DNA of 64,000 bases, from positions 186,001 to 250,000 of the forward strand of contig JAXGLD010000001.1 in NCBI GenBank assembly GCA_040769385.1. The letters run 5' to 3'. A program made the position numbers and the translations under genes. The notes under the pieces were generated by a model. The model did not search any database. It saw nothing but the letters and a program-made list of their open reading frames with translations, and was not told where the DNA came from. The DNA is from PHAA01 sp022706565 (GTDB taxonomy: Bacteria > Bacillota > Syntrophomonadia > Syntrophomonadales > Syntrophomonadaceae). The stretch's first letter is position 1; every line of letters begins with the position of its first letter. This document shows positions 26,413 through 35,596 of this stretch, in pieces.

Positions 26413-27573
26413 CTATGCGGTTTTCAACTCTCCCAGGAAACGCTCCAGGCGATCCAGGCCTTCCTTGATGTTTTCCAGGGAATTGGCATAGGAGAAGCGT
26501 ACATAACCCTCACAGTTGGCCCCGAAATCAATACCCGGGGTTACGGCCACCCGGGCCTTCTCCAGGATCTCGAAAGCCAAATGGTAGGAGTCCATGCTGT
26601 AATTCTTTACATTGGCCAGGGCGTAGAAAGCCCCGGTGGGATCGAAACGGGTGGCTATGCCCATCTCTTTGAGGCGCTGCAGCAGGTATAGGCGCCGCTG
26701 GTTGTAAAGATTGCGCATCTGCTCTACATGGGAATCGCAATCGCGCAAGGCCACGATTCCACCCTCCTGGGCAAATGAGGAAGCGCAAATAAACAGGTTC
26801 TGCTGCATGGTCTGAATGCTGCGCACGTATTCGCGCGGCGCTATCACATACCCCAACCTCCAGCCGGTCATGGCATACAGCTTGGAAAAACCGTTGATGA
26901 CGAAGGCGCGGTCGGTGTATTCCAGGATAGTGTGGTCCTCATCTTCATAGTTGAGACCGTTGTAGATCTCATCGGAGATAATCACCGGGCCCAGGTCGGC
27001 CACTGCTTGCAGGTCGGATCTGCTCAGCACCACCCCAGTAGGATTACTGGGAGAATTGATCAGGATTCCCCTGGTCTGCGGAGTAATCCGCTGCCTTATG
27101 TCATCGGGCCGGTATTTGAAGCCATCCTCTTCATAAACCGGTATCACCATCGGCTGCCCGTCCACATAACGAATAAAGTTTGGGTAACAGGCATAATAAG
27201 GATCGGGCAGAATTACCTCTTCGCCCCGCTCCAACAATACCGAGAAAACCATCAGCATACCGGGAGAAGTGCCTGAAGTCACGATAATCTGGTCCGGAGA
27301 GATCTCCACCCCGTACTTGCGCTGGTAATAGCGGGCGATCTCTTCCCTTAGGGTAATCTTGCCCAAGCTGTGGGTATAGTGGGTGTCATCATCCTGTATG
27401 GCCTTGATGGCGGCTTCCTTGACTGGCTCCGGGGTGGCAAAATCTGGTTCGCCCACCTCCAGATGGATCACATCCTGACCATCCGCCATCATGGTCTGGG
27501 CCTTTTCCAGCACCTCCATGACTATGAACGGTGTCAGCTGTTGGGTGCGAGATGACGATTGCATGTCTGACAT
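26413..27573 (-). CDS. Class I/II PLP-dependent aminotransferase
   Basis: A 386-residue aminotransferase of the aspartate-aminotransferase superfamily. LEVGEPDFATPEPVKEA near the N-terminus, NSPSNPTGVV, SDEIYNGLNYE and NGFSKLYAMTGWRLGYV with the PLP-binding Lys (about residue 232) are all present. It resembles archaeal-type AspC/alanine aminotransferases, and the amino-acid preference cannot be read from sequence. The ATG follows AAGGAG. It is a single gene with its own terminator. Confidence 0.88.
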   Translation of the reverse strand: MSDMQSSSRTQQLTPFIVMEVLEKAQTMMADGQDVIHLEVGEPDFATPEPVKEAAIKAIQDDDTHYTHSLGKITLREEIARYYQRKYGVEISPDQIIVTSGTSPGMLMVFSVLLERGEEVILPDPYYACYPNFIRYVDGQPMVIPVYEEDGFKYRPDDIRQRITPQTRGILINSPSNPTGVVLSRSDLQAVADLGPVIISDEIYNGLNYEDEDHTILEYTDRAFVINGFSKLYAMTGWRLGYVIAPREYVRSIQTMQQNLFICASSFAQEGGIVALRDCDSHVEQMRNLYNQRRLYLLQRLKEMGIATRFDPTGAFYALANVKNYSMDSYHLAFEILEKARVAVTPGIDFGANCEGYVRFSYANSLENIKEGLDRLERFLGELKTA

Positions 27574-27940
27574 TATGTTACTCCTTGTCTCATTTACTGC
27601 TAATAATTCTATTAAAGGCCAGGGGGAAAGTCTACCCCTAGCTTAAGGCCCAACTCCCGATGGTCATCTGCAGCAGTTGGTTGGCCATAAATACTGTCCC
27701 GCTTTAGGGACAACGACTTCTGCACACGGACAACATTCCTAGTGGTGCAAGTATGATGAGGTCCAAGCGGTAATATATATTAGTATCTCCTTAGTATCTC
27801 CCTCCGGTTGGGTTAAGTTGTAACTGGTGGCAAATTCTTTACATGCCCGCCGATTAGGCTTAAAATAACCGTATTCGATTGTTGTCTGCACACTGGATTA
27901 TATGGAAAAGTACTGAATTCTAACAGGGAGGATTTTGAGG
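27574..27940. other. Long intergenic region
   Basis: These 367 bases, between divergent genes, hold no gene I can support. GTCCC-GCTTTA-GGGAC (about 27702-27717) forms a small hairpin, and a near-palindrome GGGGAAAGTCTACCCC lies near 27625. The stretch before 27941 is AT-rich and should hold that gene's promoter (TTGTTG and TATATG-like boxes near 27880-27902), but the match is weak. Confidence 0.5.
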
Positions 27941-28339
27941 ATGACCTTCCAAAGAGAACGTTCCCCGATGGAGAGGTTCTGGTATACGGTCGCTATGGTA
28001 GTGGGAATCTTCACCTTGATGGGAATCATCGGCACCACGGTAGACATCACATACCATGTGCCCGAGAATGCTGTAGTCTATGCCGATCAGGCCAACGGCA
28101 TTTATTATGCGCCCCCTTACATAGACAACAACCGCTATCCTGGGAGCCTGGACGTGAGTTCGCTTAAGGCCATGTCGGTAGCCGAGTGTCGGCAGTTGAA
28201 CATCAAACCCGACCCGGTATGTGTGGAGCAGGGTTATTTCAAGGAATACGATACGGTCACCCATATAGTAAAAGCCAAGGCGGGATTGGCGGAACCCAAA
28301 CAGAGCCGCTGGAACTCTGATGGCTCCTGGAATTTCTAA
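27941..28339 (+). CDS. Single-pass membrane protein of unknown function
   Basis: I do not recognise this 132-residue protein. A short charged N-terminus is followed by one hydrophobic helix (about residues 14-36). The rest is a polar domain, rich in Tyr, Asn and Pro in its first half (YADQANGIYYAPPYIDNN), with two cysteines (in AECRQLN and DPVCVEQ) that could form a disulfide outside the cell. The ATG at 27941 has GGGAGG eight bases upstream; an earlier TTG in frame is closer to the site and less likely. It is followed by a strong terminator, so it is a single-gene transcript. Confidence 0.65.
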   Translation: MTFQRERSPMERFWYTVAMVVGIFTLMGIIGTTVDITYHVPENAVVYADQANGIYYAPPYIDNNRYPGSLDVSSLKAMSVAECRQLNIKPDPVCVEQGYFKEYDTVTHIVKAKAGLAEPKQSRWNSDGSWNF

Positions 28340-28354
28340 TGCCGCTCCGGTCCG

Positions 28355-28386
28355 AGCCTTGCCTCTTTTAAGGCAAGGCTTTTTCT
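28355..28386 (+). terminator. Rho-independent terminator
   Basis: Stem AGCCTTGCC/GGCAAGGCT, followed by TTTTCT, 16 bases past the stop of the membrane protein gene. Confidence 0.92.
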
Positions 28387-28449
28387 ATTTATGAAGCAGC
28401 CTGTTGGGAGTGGGATTTGAAAGGGGAACAGGAGAGCTGGAAACCGGTT

Positions 28450-30072
28450 TCAGCTGATGCTCTGGATATAGGCGGTTTTCTGGTTGTACATCTCCACCAA
28501 CCGTATCAGGTTGTCGCTGCTGAGAGGTTCACTGATCAGGTAACCCTGCATCTCGTCGCAGCCTTTGTCGCGGACATATTTATATTGCTCGATGGTGCTG
28601 ACCCCCTCGGCAATCACTTTCAGGTTGAAATTGTGGGCCATAGTGATCATGGTATCGACCAGGATACGGTTGTCGGGATTCTGCAGGTTCTTGATGAAAC
28701 GCTGGTCGATTTTAAGCGTGTCGACCGGATATTGGGAGAGGTAAGCCAAGCAGGAATAGCCTGTCCCAAAATCATCCAAAGCTATTTTTACCCCTAGTTC
28801 ATTTAAGGCCATCAGTTTGTTGGAAACCGCTTTCTCATTGAAGATGGCCACCCCTTCAGTTATCTCCAACTCCAAATGCCGAGCCGCCAGGCCGGTCTCC
28901 CGTAATATGCGCTGGACGCTGCCCACCAGTTTCTCGCTGTTAAACTGCACCGGGGATACATTGACTCCCACCTTGGGGATGCGGTACCCCTCATCATGCC
29001 ACATCTTTAATTGTCGGCAAGCGGTGGTCAGGACCCATTCGCCCAGGGGAAATATCTGCCCGTTTTCCTCAACTATGGGAATCAGCTCAGAAGGATTGAC
29101 TGCCCCCAGAATGTGGTTATGCCACCGAACTAAAGCCTCCACACCCACTATTTCACCGGTCTTGATACTGACCTGGGGCTGATAGTAAAGGCTGAATTCG
29201 TCGTTCTTCAAAGCCGAACGCAGTTCATTGTCCAGCGCCATGCGGCGGGCGTAGTATCTGTGCATCTCCACCGTATAAATAATCGCTTGGTTCTTGCCCT
29301 GGTGCTTGGCCTCGTACATGGCTATATCAGCATACTTGATAAGTTTTTCGATATTGTCGCCATGGCGGGGGTACAGGGCTACCCCAATGCTGGCTTCCAC
29401 AAAAACCTCCATATCCTCACTGATCAGGAAAGGTTCCTGTATGGTGCGGTGGATGTTGTCGATATGTTGTCTGGCTTCCTCCAGGTGGGCGATTTCGTTC
29501 AGGAGTATCATGAACTCGTCCCCGCCATGCCTGGATACGATATCTATGGGACGGATGGCCGCGCTGATCTTCTCACCTACCTTTTTTAGGACCGCATCAC
29601 CCAGGTTATGACCTAGATTGTCGTTCAAAACCTTAAAATTATCGAGGTCGACAAACAGAACCGCAAACATCTTGCCCTGATAGCGGGCACTCTCCAAGGC
29701 TTTGGTGAGATGACGCAAAAACAACCTGCGGTTGGGCAGGTCGGTAAGGGCATCGTAATAGCCCAAGTGATGGATGTCCTCCATAAATGTCTTTAACTGG
29801 GCGTTTTTTTCCTGCAGCTGTTCAGAGCGTATTTCTACTTCTTCTTCCAGATGGCGGGTGCGATTAAGCCAGGCCTGTCTCTCTTTCTGGATGACGGAGT
29901 TGTTGTAGAAATACAGGACTGTGAGGCAGACAAGAGAACTGATCATCAGCACTGTAGTCAGGTTCTGGCCGATGGGCCAATCCGGGCTCCATAGCAGCAT
30001 GGCTGCTATACTGCCCAGGCTGTATAACAGGATAAGGCCGGATAGGACTTTGCTCCAGATCCTTCTGTCCAA
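28450..30072 (-). CDS. Membrane GGDEF-EAL cyclic-di-GMP enzyme
   Basis: A 540-residue protein with two N-terminal membrane helices (about 9-29 and 38-57), a coiled-coil (about 62-100), a GGDEF domain and an EAL domain. The cyclase site HGGDEF (about 182-187) is intact. RPID (about 174-177) sits at the right spacing for the product-inhibition I-site. The phosphodiesterase signature is also intact: VEALVRW (about 311-317), NVSPVQF, ITEG, DDFGTGYS (433-440), KIDQRFI and AEGV. Both activities are therefore possible. No sensory PAS or GAF domain is seen. The start is TTG with GGAGG upstream. It follows the lipoprotein gene on the same strand. Confidence 0.92.
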   Translation of the reverse strand: MDRRIWSKVLSGLILLYSLGSIAAMLLWSPDWPIGQNLTTVLMISSLVCLTVLYFYNNSVIQKERQAWLNRTRHLEEEVEIRSEQLQEKNAQLKTFMEDIHHLGYYDALTDLPNRRLFLRHLTKALESARYQGKMFAVLFVDLDNFKVLNDNLGHNLGDAVLKKVGEKISAAIRPIDIVSRHGGDEFMILLNEIAHLEEARQHIDNIHRTIQEPFLISEDMEVFVEASIGVALYPRHGDNIEKLIKYADIAMYEAKHQGKNQAIIYTVEMHRYYARRMALDNELRSALKNDEFSLYYQPQVSIKTGEIVGVEALVRWHNHILGAVNPSELIPIVEENGQIFPLGEWVLTTACRQLKMWHDEGYRIPKVGVNVSPVQFNSEKLVGSVQRILRETGLAARHLELEITEGVAIFNEKAVSNKLMALNELGVKIALDDFGTGYSCLAYLSQYPVDTLKIDQRFIKNLQNPDNRILVDTMITMAHNFNLKVIAEGVSTIEQYKYVRDKGCDEMQGYLISEPLSSDNLIRLVEMYNQKTAYIQSIS

Positions 30073-30250
30073 TTGCTGCCAACCTCCGATGTTTACACTC
30101 AGCTATTACATATTCTACATATTACTGGTAAAACCCTTCTTGAAATGCAATTAGTGCCGAAGAATGTCAGGCCGCCAAGCTTCAATGGACATTGTCCACT
30201 TTATAGTCAGATTCATGACCGTTGGTCTGGCCGGTTTCGGTACCATTCCC

Positions 30251-30290
30251 GATCGATGGGGGAGAATACCCCTGTCCCGAAAGACAGGGG
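30251..30290. promoter_or_regulatory. Competing hairpins upstream of the GGDEF-EAL gene
   Basis: CCCCTGTC (30269-30276) pairs perfectly with GACAGGGG (30283-30290). Its first four bases can instead pair with GGGG at 30259-30262, so the two hairpins exclude each other. No poly-T run follows on either strand. It lies between the lipoprotein gene and the GGDEF-EAL gene. I could not match it to a known riboswitch. Confidence 0.35.
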
Positions 30291-30330
30291 CTATGACATC
30301 TTGCCTGTCTGCCCGGCGCCGATGGCTTCC

Positions 30331-31785
30331 CTATTTGGACACAGTGACACTGCGGGTATATTCGTTCCACTCAACGGAAAAACCTAACTGTTCGAAATCG
30401 CGCATCTTGATGTAGGTACGGCTATTGACGATTATCCCGGTCATGTTTATCCGATGGCCATTTTGCAGGACATAAGCCTGATGGGTAGCCTGGTCCCAGT
30501 CCACCGTCTCGCCCAGTGATTCTCCGACCATGCGCAGGGGCAGGTACGTGCGGCCATCCACCATCTCCACACTCAGGCGCCCGCTGTTGCTGAAAAGGCC
30601 GTTGCTGCTGCTGTAATTACCGGTGTCGATGTTGACCGTCATGGTGCGCGGCATCCGGCCCTGCAATTCTCTCAGGGATATGGCCCCCACGGGAGCGGTT
30701 ACCTGTATCGTTCCCCCGGTAGTAATGGTTTGCTCAGCAGCAAAGGTCGTTACCAGTCGATCCCGGGGATTGGATGGATCACTGATGTTGAGGTACAGCC
30801 GGGAATTCAATCTATAGGTATTAGCCCCGGTCTTTTCGACACTGGAGACATACTCCGAATCGTTGAGGACCCGCAGTATCTCGGCTTCCGAGGCCGCGCC
30901 AAGGTTTTCTATCTCCTGGATGGCACTCGGCCCGTCCCGTTTTACTTCCATCACCATTTGGTCCAGACTCTGCAGAGCCATGAGCCGGGTGTCAGGAGTC
31001 AGGCCCAGTTGGGTGGCCTCGGCCGGGGTCAGGCCATTGAGAAAGTCTCTCAATGTTTTATCCAATTGGTCGATGTGGTTGATGGTGTAAACCGCCAACG
31101 ACTTACCCACATCTACAAGGTCGCCGCCCCGCAGGGTCATGGTGTATTTATTGCCGCTCTGGGTAATCAGACTGCTGGAATAATCATTATAAACGTCATT
31201 AACCAGCCCATCCAATAGCTTCTTAAACAACATTTGCTGCCCGGAGGCATTGGATAGCATTTGGCTGATAACACCTGACTGGCTGTTTGGCGCCAGACCG
31301 TTGAGATCCTGGTCACTAAAGCTAATCCATACCACTCCGGCAAAAATACGCTCCAGGTTTTCCTGCTCGGCCGGAGAGCTCAATTGCTTGAGCAGATTGA
31401 TTATCTGATCGATCTTCATGTACATCACGCCATCTTTGTAGGCAATGGAGAAAGCTCCCACCTGAGCCCCGGTGCGGCCTTGCATAATAGCATAATCATA
31501 CTGGAATAGCTGCTGTTTCGTATCAACCTGGCCCTTGTACTCGATCCTCATTTGGCCCATGGCATTGATTAAGGTTTGGGCACGCACGGCCTCCTGCCCA
31601 GTGAACATTCCCGCCGGCAATGCGGATACATCGATAGTGTAGTGCCCGTTGTCTATATACACAGGCTGGGTATTGACCTCACGCATCAGACTGTAATAGC
31701 TCTTCTCAGCGGGACTGCAACCGCTTATCAGGCTGATACCCATCAACAGGACCAGCAGCAATGCCAGCCACCTTCTCTTAACCAT
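30331..31785 (-). CDS. Lipoprotein with C-terminal copper-amine-oxidase-type stalk domain
   Basis: A 484-residue exported lipoprotein. The N-terminus KRRWLALLLVLLMGISLISGC has a basic start, a hydrophobic core and a lipobox (LISGC), giving a lipid-anchored Cys. The middle of the chain (about 25-370) is not recognised. The last 100 residues, with VEMVDGRTYLPLRMVGESLG, VDWDQATHQAYV and MRDFEQLGFSVEWN, are a Cu_amine_oxidN1-type domain, common in clostridial surface proteins and probably a wall or polysaccharide-interacting module. The ATG at 31785 has GGGGAGG upstream and is preferred to one seven codons earlier. Confidence 0.78.
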   Translation of the reverse strand: MVKRRWLALLLVLLMGISLISGCSPAEKSYYSLMREVNTQPVYIDNGHYTIDVSALPAGMFTGQEAVRAQTLINAMGQMRIEYKGQVDTKQQLFQYDYAIMQGRTGAQVGAFSIAYKDGVMYMKIDQIINLLKQLSSPAEQENLERIFAGVVWISFSDQDLNGLAPNSQSGVISQMLSNASGQQMLFKKLLDGLVNDVYNDYSSSLITQSGNKYTMTLRGGDLVDVGKSLAVYTINHIDQLDKTLRDFLNGLTPAEATQLGLTPDTRLMALQSLDQMVMEVKRDGPSAIQEIENLGAASEAEILRVLNDSEYVSSVEKTGANTYRLNSRLYLNISDPSNPRDRLVTTFAAEQTITTGGTIQVTAPVGAISLRELQGRMPRTMTVNIDTGNYSSSNGLFSNSGRLSVEMVDGRTYLPLRMVGESLGETVDWDQATHQAYVLQNGHRINMTGIIVNSRTYIKMRDFEQLGFSVEWNEYTRSVTVSK

Positions 31786-31861
31786 CCATCTCGTCCTCCC
31801 CGTCATTTATTTATATATACGGTTAATATACCAAATATTGGCCAGCAGGCCTACGCCTATA

Positions 31862-31914
31862 GAAAAAATAAAACCTGCCGGGGATCGAACTTGCAGTTCA
31901 AATCCGGCAGGTTT
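31862..31914 (-). terminator. Terminator after the glycosyltransferase gene
   Basis: A near-perfect inverted repeat with arms of about 20 bases (AAACCTGCCGG.. against ..CCGGCAGGTTT) is followed on the minus strand by TTTTATTTTTTC. The inner arms (GATCGAAC/GTTCAAATC) add further pairing with one mismatch and a bulge. Confidence 0.88.
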
Positions 31915-31937
31915 GGTTTGTCTATATCGAATGGAAC

Positions 31938-33485
31938 CTAACGACTCTCGCCGCTGGCTACGGTAACGCGGTTGTCTTGGTTGATAGTAGCCTTCACTAC
32001 CTCCACTGGTTTTAATATGGCTGCCGACCGGTTCACTACCAAAGCGGGATATACAGGTTTGCCCGGGCGGTGTCTCACTTCGGCTTCGCTCAATGGACCT
32101 TCGCTGGCCATCGCTGCTTGCGGGACCAGACTGCGTCGCACCCCGGCCACCTTGGGCTTGTCTGTTTTGGAAACCACCGCCAGAGCGGGGGCGGTGCTAA
32201 CGGCTGCTGCTGTATCTGCCTCCAATGCCGGCTGCCCTGATTCCACACTATTGATGGATATCCCCCGGAAATGCCGCGTATGAGCCCAATTTTCCTGGTT
32301 TTTATGTTGCAGCAGTCCCCACAGCGTTACCGGGAACCAAGTTAGTCCGTAAAACGGATAAGTAATATAGTAAAAATAAGCACGGCGCGGAGCCCCCTCC
32401 AGGATCAATCCCAGCATCGGGTAGCAATAGCCGACCAGACCAAAAACCCACCAGTACCATTTGGGCAACATATTGGTGAACATCGATTCATATAAAGGTA
32501 TCGGCGACAGGTAGGTCGCCACGGCAAACAGGAAAGTCGAAAACATAATGGTTATCAGGAACGGCTGGAACAGGTAAATAGCGCCGTCGATGGGGTACCA
32601 TTTCTTCTCCCGCCATCCCTTCTTAATTAGCGGAATCATATAGCGGAAGGCCACGTCCCAGTGTCCTTGGAGCCACCGGGTACGCTGCCTCCAAGTCTGG
32701 GAGAAATAAACCGGCTTCTCATCATAGACCTTGGCCTCATGAGCCCAAGAGGTCTTGATCCCATTCATGAGCAGCTTCATGGTAAATTCCAGATCCTCGG
32801 TCAGGCAGGTGGCTCCCCAACCATATTCCTTGAGCAGTTGGTATTCCAGGCATACTCCGGTTCCTCCGAGTGCGTTGGACAGACCCTTATTGAAACGGGC
32901 CAGCTGCCACATACGGTTCATGGACCAATAAGCGGTTGCGTAACAGGCGGTAACCCAAGAATCATTGGGGTTCTTGGTATCCAGGTAACCTTGGATGGAA
33001 CGATATCCCTTCTTTAGCTTGGAGTTCATCTCCAGCAGGAAGTTGGAAGATACTATGTTATCAGCATCAAAGAGACAGATGGCATCATACTTCTGTTCTT
33101 CCATCTCAAAAAGCTTGTTAAACATCCACTCCAGGGCGTAACCTTTACCTCTTTGAGGCGAGAATCTTTCGTAAACCAAGGCTCCTTCCTGGCGGGCAAT
33201 TGCTGCTGTAGTATCGGTGCAGTTGTCGGCAATGACATAGATGTCGAACAATTCGGCGGGGTAATTTAATTTCTTTATGCTCTCCAAATGGTAACGTATG
33301 ACCGCTTCCTCGTTGTGGGCCGCGGTAATAAGGGCAAATCTCTTTTCAGGGGTGAAATCCTTTTCTTCCTTGCGTTTACGCCACCCGGAAACTGAAACAT
33401 AATAGTAATACAATAAGAACAGGATAACTATCGCTTCCGCTACGGTTACAATGCATGATAATGCATCATACAACAAGCCGTCCAT
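31938..33485 (-). CDS. Membrane glycosyltransferase, family 2 (cellulose/hyaluronan synthase-like)
   Basis: A 515-residue processive-type glycosyltransferase. One N-terminal helix (about 9-31) precedes the catalytic domain with ITAAHNEE (53-60), IADNCTD, FDADN (DxD, about 139-143), TEDLE (229-233) and QRTRW (Q-x-x-R-W, 267-271), the full D,D,D,Q(R)RW set. Four or so helices follow (about 295-385). A hydrophilic tail of about 110 residues, rich in Ala, Pro, Val and Lys, is unusual and probably disordered. The sugar and polymer are unknown, and no export partner or PilZ domain is adjacent. The ATG follows AAAGAGG. Confidence 0.87.
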   Translation of the reverse strand: MDGLLYDALSCIVTVAEAIVILFLLYYYYVSVSGWRKRKEEKDFTPEKRFALITAAHNEEAVIRYHLESIKKLNYPAELFDIYVIADNCTDTTAAIARQEGALVYERFSPQRGKGYALEWMFNKLFEMEEQKYDAICLFDADNIVSSNFLLEMNSKLKKGYRSIQGYLDTKNPNDSWVTACYATAYWSMNRMWQLARFNKGLSNALGGTGVCLEYQLLKEYGWGATCLTEDLEFTMKLLMNGIKTSWAHEAKVYDEKPVYFSQTWRQRTRWLQGHWDVAFRYMIPLIKKGWREKKWYPIDGAIYLFQPFLITIMFSTFLFAVATYLSPIPLYESMFTNMLPKWYWWVFGLVGYCYPMLGLILEGAPRRAYFYYITYPFYGLTWFPVTLWGLLQHKNQENWAHTRHFRGISINSVESGQPALEADTAAAVSTAPALAVVSKTDKPKVAGVRRSLVPQAAMASEGPLSEAEVRHRPGKPVYPALVVNRSAAILKPVEVVKATINQDNRVTVASGESR

Positions 33486-33649
33486 TACACGACCTCTTTC
33501 CCTAGTTTAATAAGGCACCAAAACTACACAGATTCTGCTCGCTGGAATAGGATGTTTATTTGTTAAAACCTTATATACTCTACCAAAAAACCGCAATAGT
33601 TTCAATATCTTTCGCTATTGCCAGCCAAGGACCAGCCGCTTGGCCTACC

Positions 33650-34378
33650 CTAAGCAGTCTTCTTCCTGGCTATTTCTTCCATGAATCCGTACAGTTCCGG
33701 CAATCTTCCCCGCCAATCAGGGGTAAACTCGTCCAATCCACGGTCTATTAACCGATCTTCCAACAGAAATGTCTTCATGCCAATCAAACTGGCGACCAAG
33801 TCTTCATCCCGGTCGTTGCCCACCATCAGACAGCTCGAAGGTTCGACTCCCAAATGGTCGGCGATCTCCTGGTAATACTCAGGACTGGGTTTACAGTAAT
33901 GCATTATCTCATAGGAGGTTATAAGCTCAAACGGAAAGTGCCCTACTCCTGCCCAGTCCAACCGCATCTGGATGGCCGCCCGCGGAAATACCGGATTAGT
34001 GGCCACAACCACCTTGGCCCCGCTAGCGAACACTCCTGACATCATCTGCCTGACTCCGCTGAAGGCACTGCAATACTTTTGCAACCGGGGAAACCCGGTT
34101 TTATAAAATTCTGCGAAGAAAGCCCTGGTATGGGCCTCATCGACCGCCAGACAACTGAAGAAGTGCTGCATAAAAACGTCTTCATTGCAAATATACGGGT
34201 TTTTATCCTTAATCATGACATCAGTTGATTTAAGGATCTGTTCTACTAAAATCTCTGGTTCTATGAATCCATTCTGGGCAGCCATGGCGCCCATCTCCTG
34301 AAAATACCGGGTCAAGAAAAAATCCATGTCGATGTCCAACAGAGTGCCATCCAAGTCAAACAGAATCGCTTCGAACAT
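33650..34378 (-). CDS. HAD-superfamily hydrolase
   Basis: A 242-residue phosphatase-like protein. Motif I is FDLDGTLLD (residues 7-15), motif II is VVATNP, motif III Lys lies in YCKPSPEYY, and motif IV is VGNDRDEDL. The cap is of the helical C1 type. Substrate unknown; phosphoglycolate-phosphatase-like enzymes are closest in form. A single gene; the ATG follows GAGGT. Confidence 0.85.
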   Translation of the reverse strand: MFEAILFDLDGTLLDIDMDFFLTRYFQEMGAMAAQNGFIEPEILVEQILKSTDVMIKDKNPYICNEDVFMQHFFSCLAVDEAHTRAFFAEFYKTGFPRLQKYCSAFSGVRQMMSGVFASGAKVVVATNPVFPRAAIQMRLDWAGVGHFPFELITSYEIMHYCKPSPEYYQEIADHLGVEPSSCLMVGNDRDEDLVASLIGMKTFLLEDRLIDRGLDEFTPDWRGRLPELYGFMEEIARKKTA

Positions 34379-34705
34379 CTATATACCTCAAATTTCTAAA
34401 TGCCTACCGATTACCTAAACAATAATACTCTGCTCCAAGCAGAATCTTTCAGGATTAATTTAACCTGAGTCAGGCCAACTCATCCCTCTCAAGCGGTTTA
34501 TTCAATTTTACAGGTTTTGGTTTGACATCCATAATACCCATAAAACCGGAGAAAATCAATAGTCTGCAGGGTTGGCGGCTATTGACTAAACCTTTCATAT
34601 AATTTAGACTAAATCACACAAAAATATCTATGATTCAGCTTGCGCAAGCAGCTTTTTCTTTGTTACCCCAGAGCGGAACTGGCCTGATAACGAAAGGACA
34701 CCCCC
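34379..34705. other. Intergenic region between divergent genes
   Basis: These 327 AT-rich bases contain no gene or RNA I can support. TTGACA at about 34522 and TTGACT at about 34583, with TATAAT-like boxes nearby, could serve the DedA gene, but no pair has ideal spacing. Confidence 0.5.
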
Positions 34706-35383
34706 ATGGAGCTAGCTCAATCCCTTAATCTTGTCGATATATTGATTAATTTGGACCAATATTTGGTAGCCATTATTACCAACTACGGTACCTGGGCCTA
34801 CTTGATTCTATTTCTGGTGATATTCTGCGAGACGGGCTTGGTAGTTACCCCTTTCCTGCCCGGTGACTCCCTGCTGTTCCTTCTGGGCGCGCTGGCCGCC
34901 AGTGGTGATATCAACCTGCTGGCTATCGCGGCCATTCTCATGTTCGCAGCAGTCGCAGGCAATATGGTCAATTATCAAATCGGCTATTATATCGGACCCC
35001 GGGTCTTCAGGGGGGACAAAATCCGTTTCCTCAATCAAGAACATCTTATGCGCACCCACGATTTTTATGAAAGACACGGGGGCAAGACCATTGTTATCGC
35101 CCGCTTTCTTCCCATTATCCGGACCTTTGCCCCATTCGTGGCCGGTATCGGCAGGATGGACCGAACCCGCTTCTTTCTTTTCAATCTACTGGGCAGCGTG
35201 AGCTGGGTGTCCATGTTCCTCTGGGGCGGCTGGGCTTTCGGCAATATCCCGGTGGTGGAGCGCAACCTCAGCCTTATAGTATTGGGCATTATCTCCATTA
35301 CCTTGCTGCCCGCGTTTGTCGCCTTCCTAAAACAGAAGTTGGGGCCCCGGCCCCAGAAGCGAGGCTGCAAGGCAGAAACCTAG
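34706..35383 (+). CDS. DedA-family membrane protein
   Basis: A 225-residue polytopic membrane protein. FCETGLVVTPFLPGDSLLF (about residues 41-59), GYYIGPRVF and RFLPIIRTFAPFVAGIGRM (about 137-155) are the conserved DedA/SNARE-associated segments, including re-entrant Pro-rich loops. Several family members flip undecaprenyl phosphate or phospholipids; here the role is inferred only at family level. The ATG at 34706 has GAAAGGA upstream. Confidence 0.9.
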   Translation: MELAQSLNLVDILINLDQYLVAIITNYGTWAYLILFLVIFCETGLVVTPFLPGDSLLFLLGALAASGDINLLAIAAILMFAAVAGNMVNYQIGYYIGPRVFRGDKIRFLNQEHLMRTHDFYERHGGKTIVIARFLPIIRTFAPFVAGIGRMDRTRFFLFNLLGSVSWVSMFLWGGWAFGNIPVVERNLSLIVLGIISITLLPAFVAFLKQKLGPRPQKRGCKAET

Positions 35384-35493
35384 GCAGCTGGGCCCACGGG
35401 CGTCGTTTAAGAGCCCCGAAACCCTTTGTTGACCAGCAACTGCCGGCAGGATGCCAAATTGCGCTGGTTCTAATCCTTCATTTGCTTTAAGAT

Positions 35494-35522
35494 TTGACAA
35501 TCGCCACTCCATGGATTAAAAT
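35494..35522 (+). promoter_or_regulatory. Sigma-A-type promoter for the zinc-ribbon gene
   Basis: TTGACA and TAAAAT are separated by exactly 17 bases, about 75 bases before the start codon. Confidence 0.75.
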
Positions 35523-35596
35523 TAAACTTGCCTTGCTCTAATAGTCTCCTTTGTGGGGGATCTGGTCCAAGAGTACTTCAGAAGGGAGATGAACGC

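Noticed and set aside
30073..30330. Cyclic-di-GMP (GEMM-type) or cobalamin riboswitch
   Set aside because: A GAAA loop and an AATAGGGAA string caught the eye, but the conserved cores of those riboswitches are missing and the string overlaps the stop of the lipoprotein gene.
31871..31914. tRNA or tRNA fragment
   Set aside because: GTTCAAATCC and GTTCGATCC look like T-loops, but they are the two arms of a terminator hairpin; no acceptor, D or anticodon arm is present.
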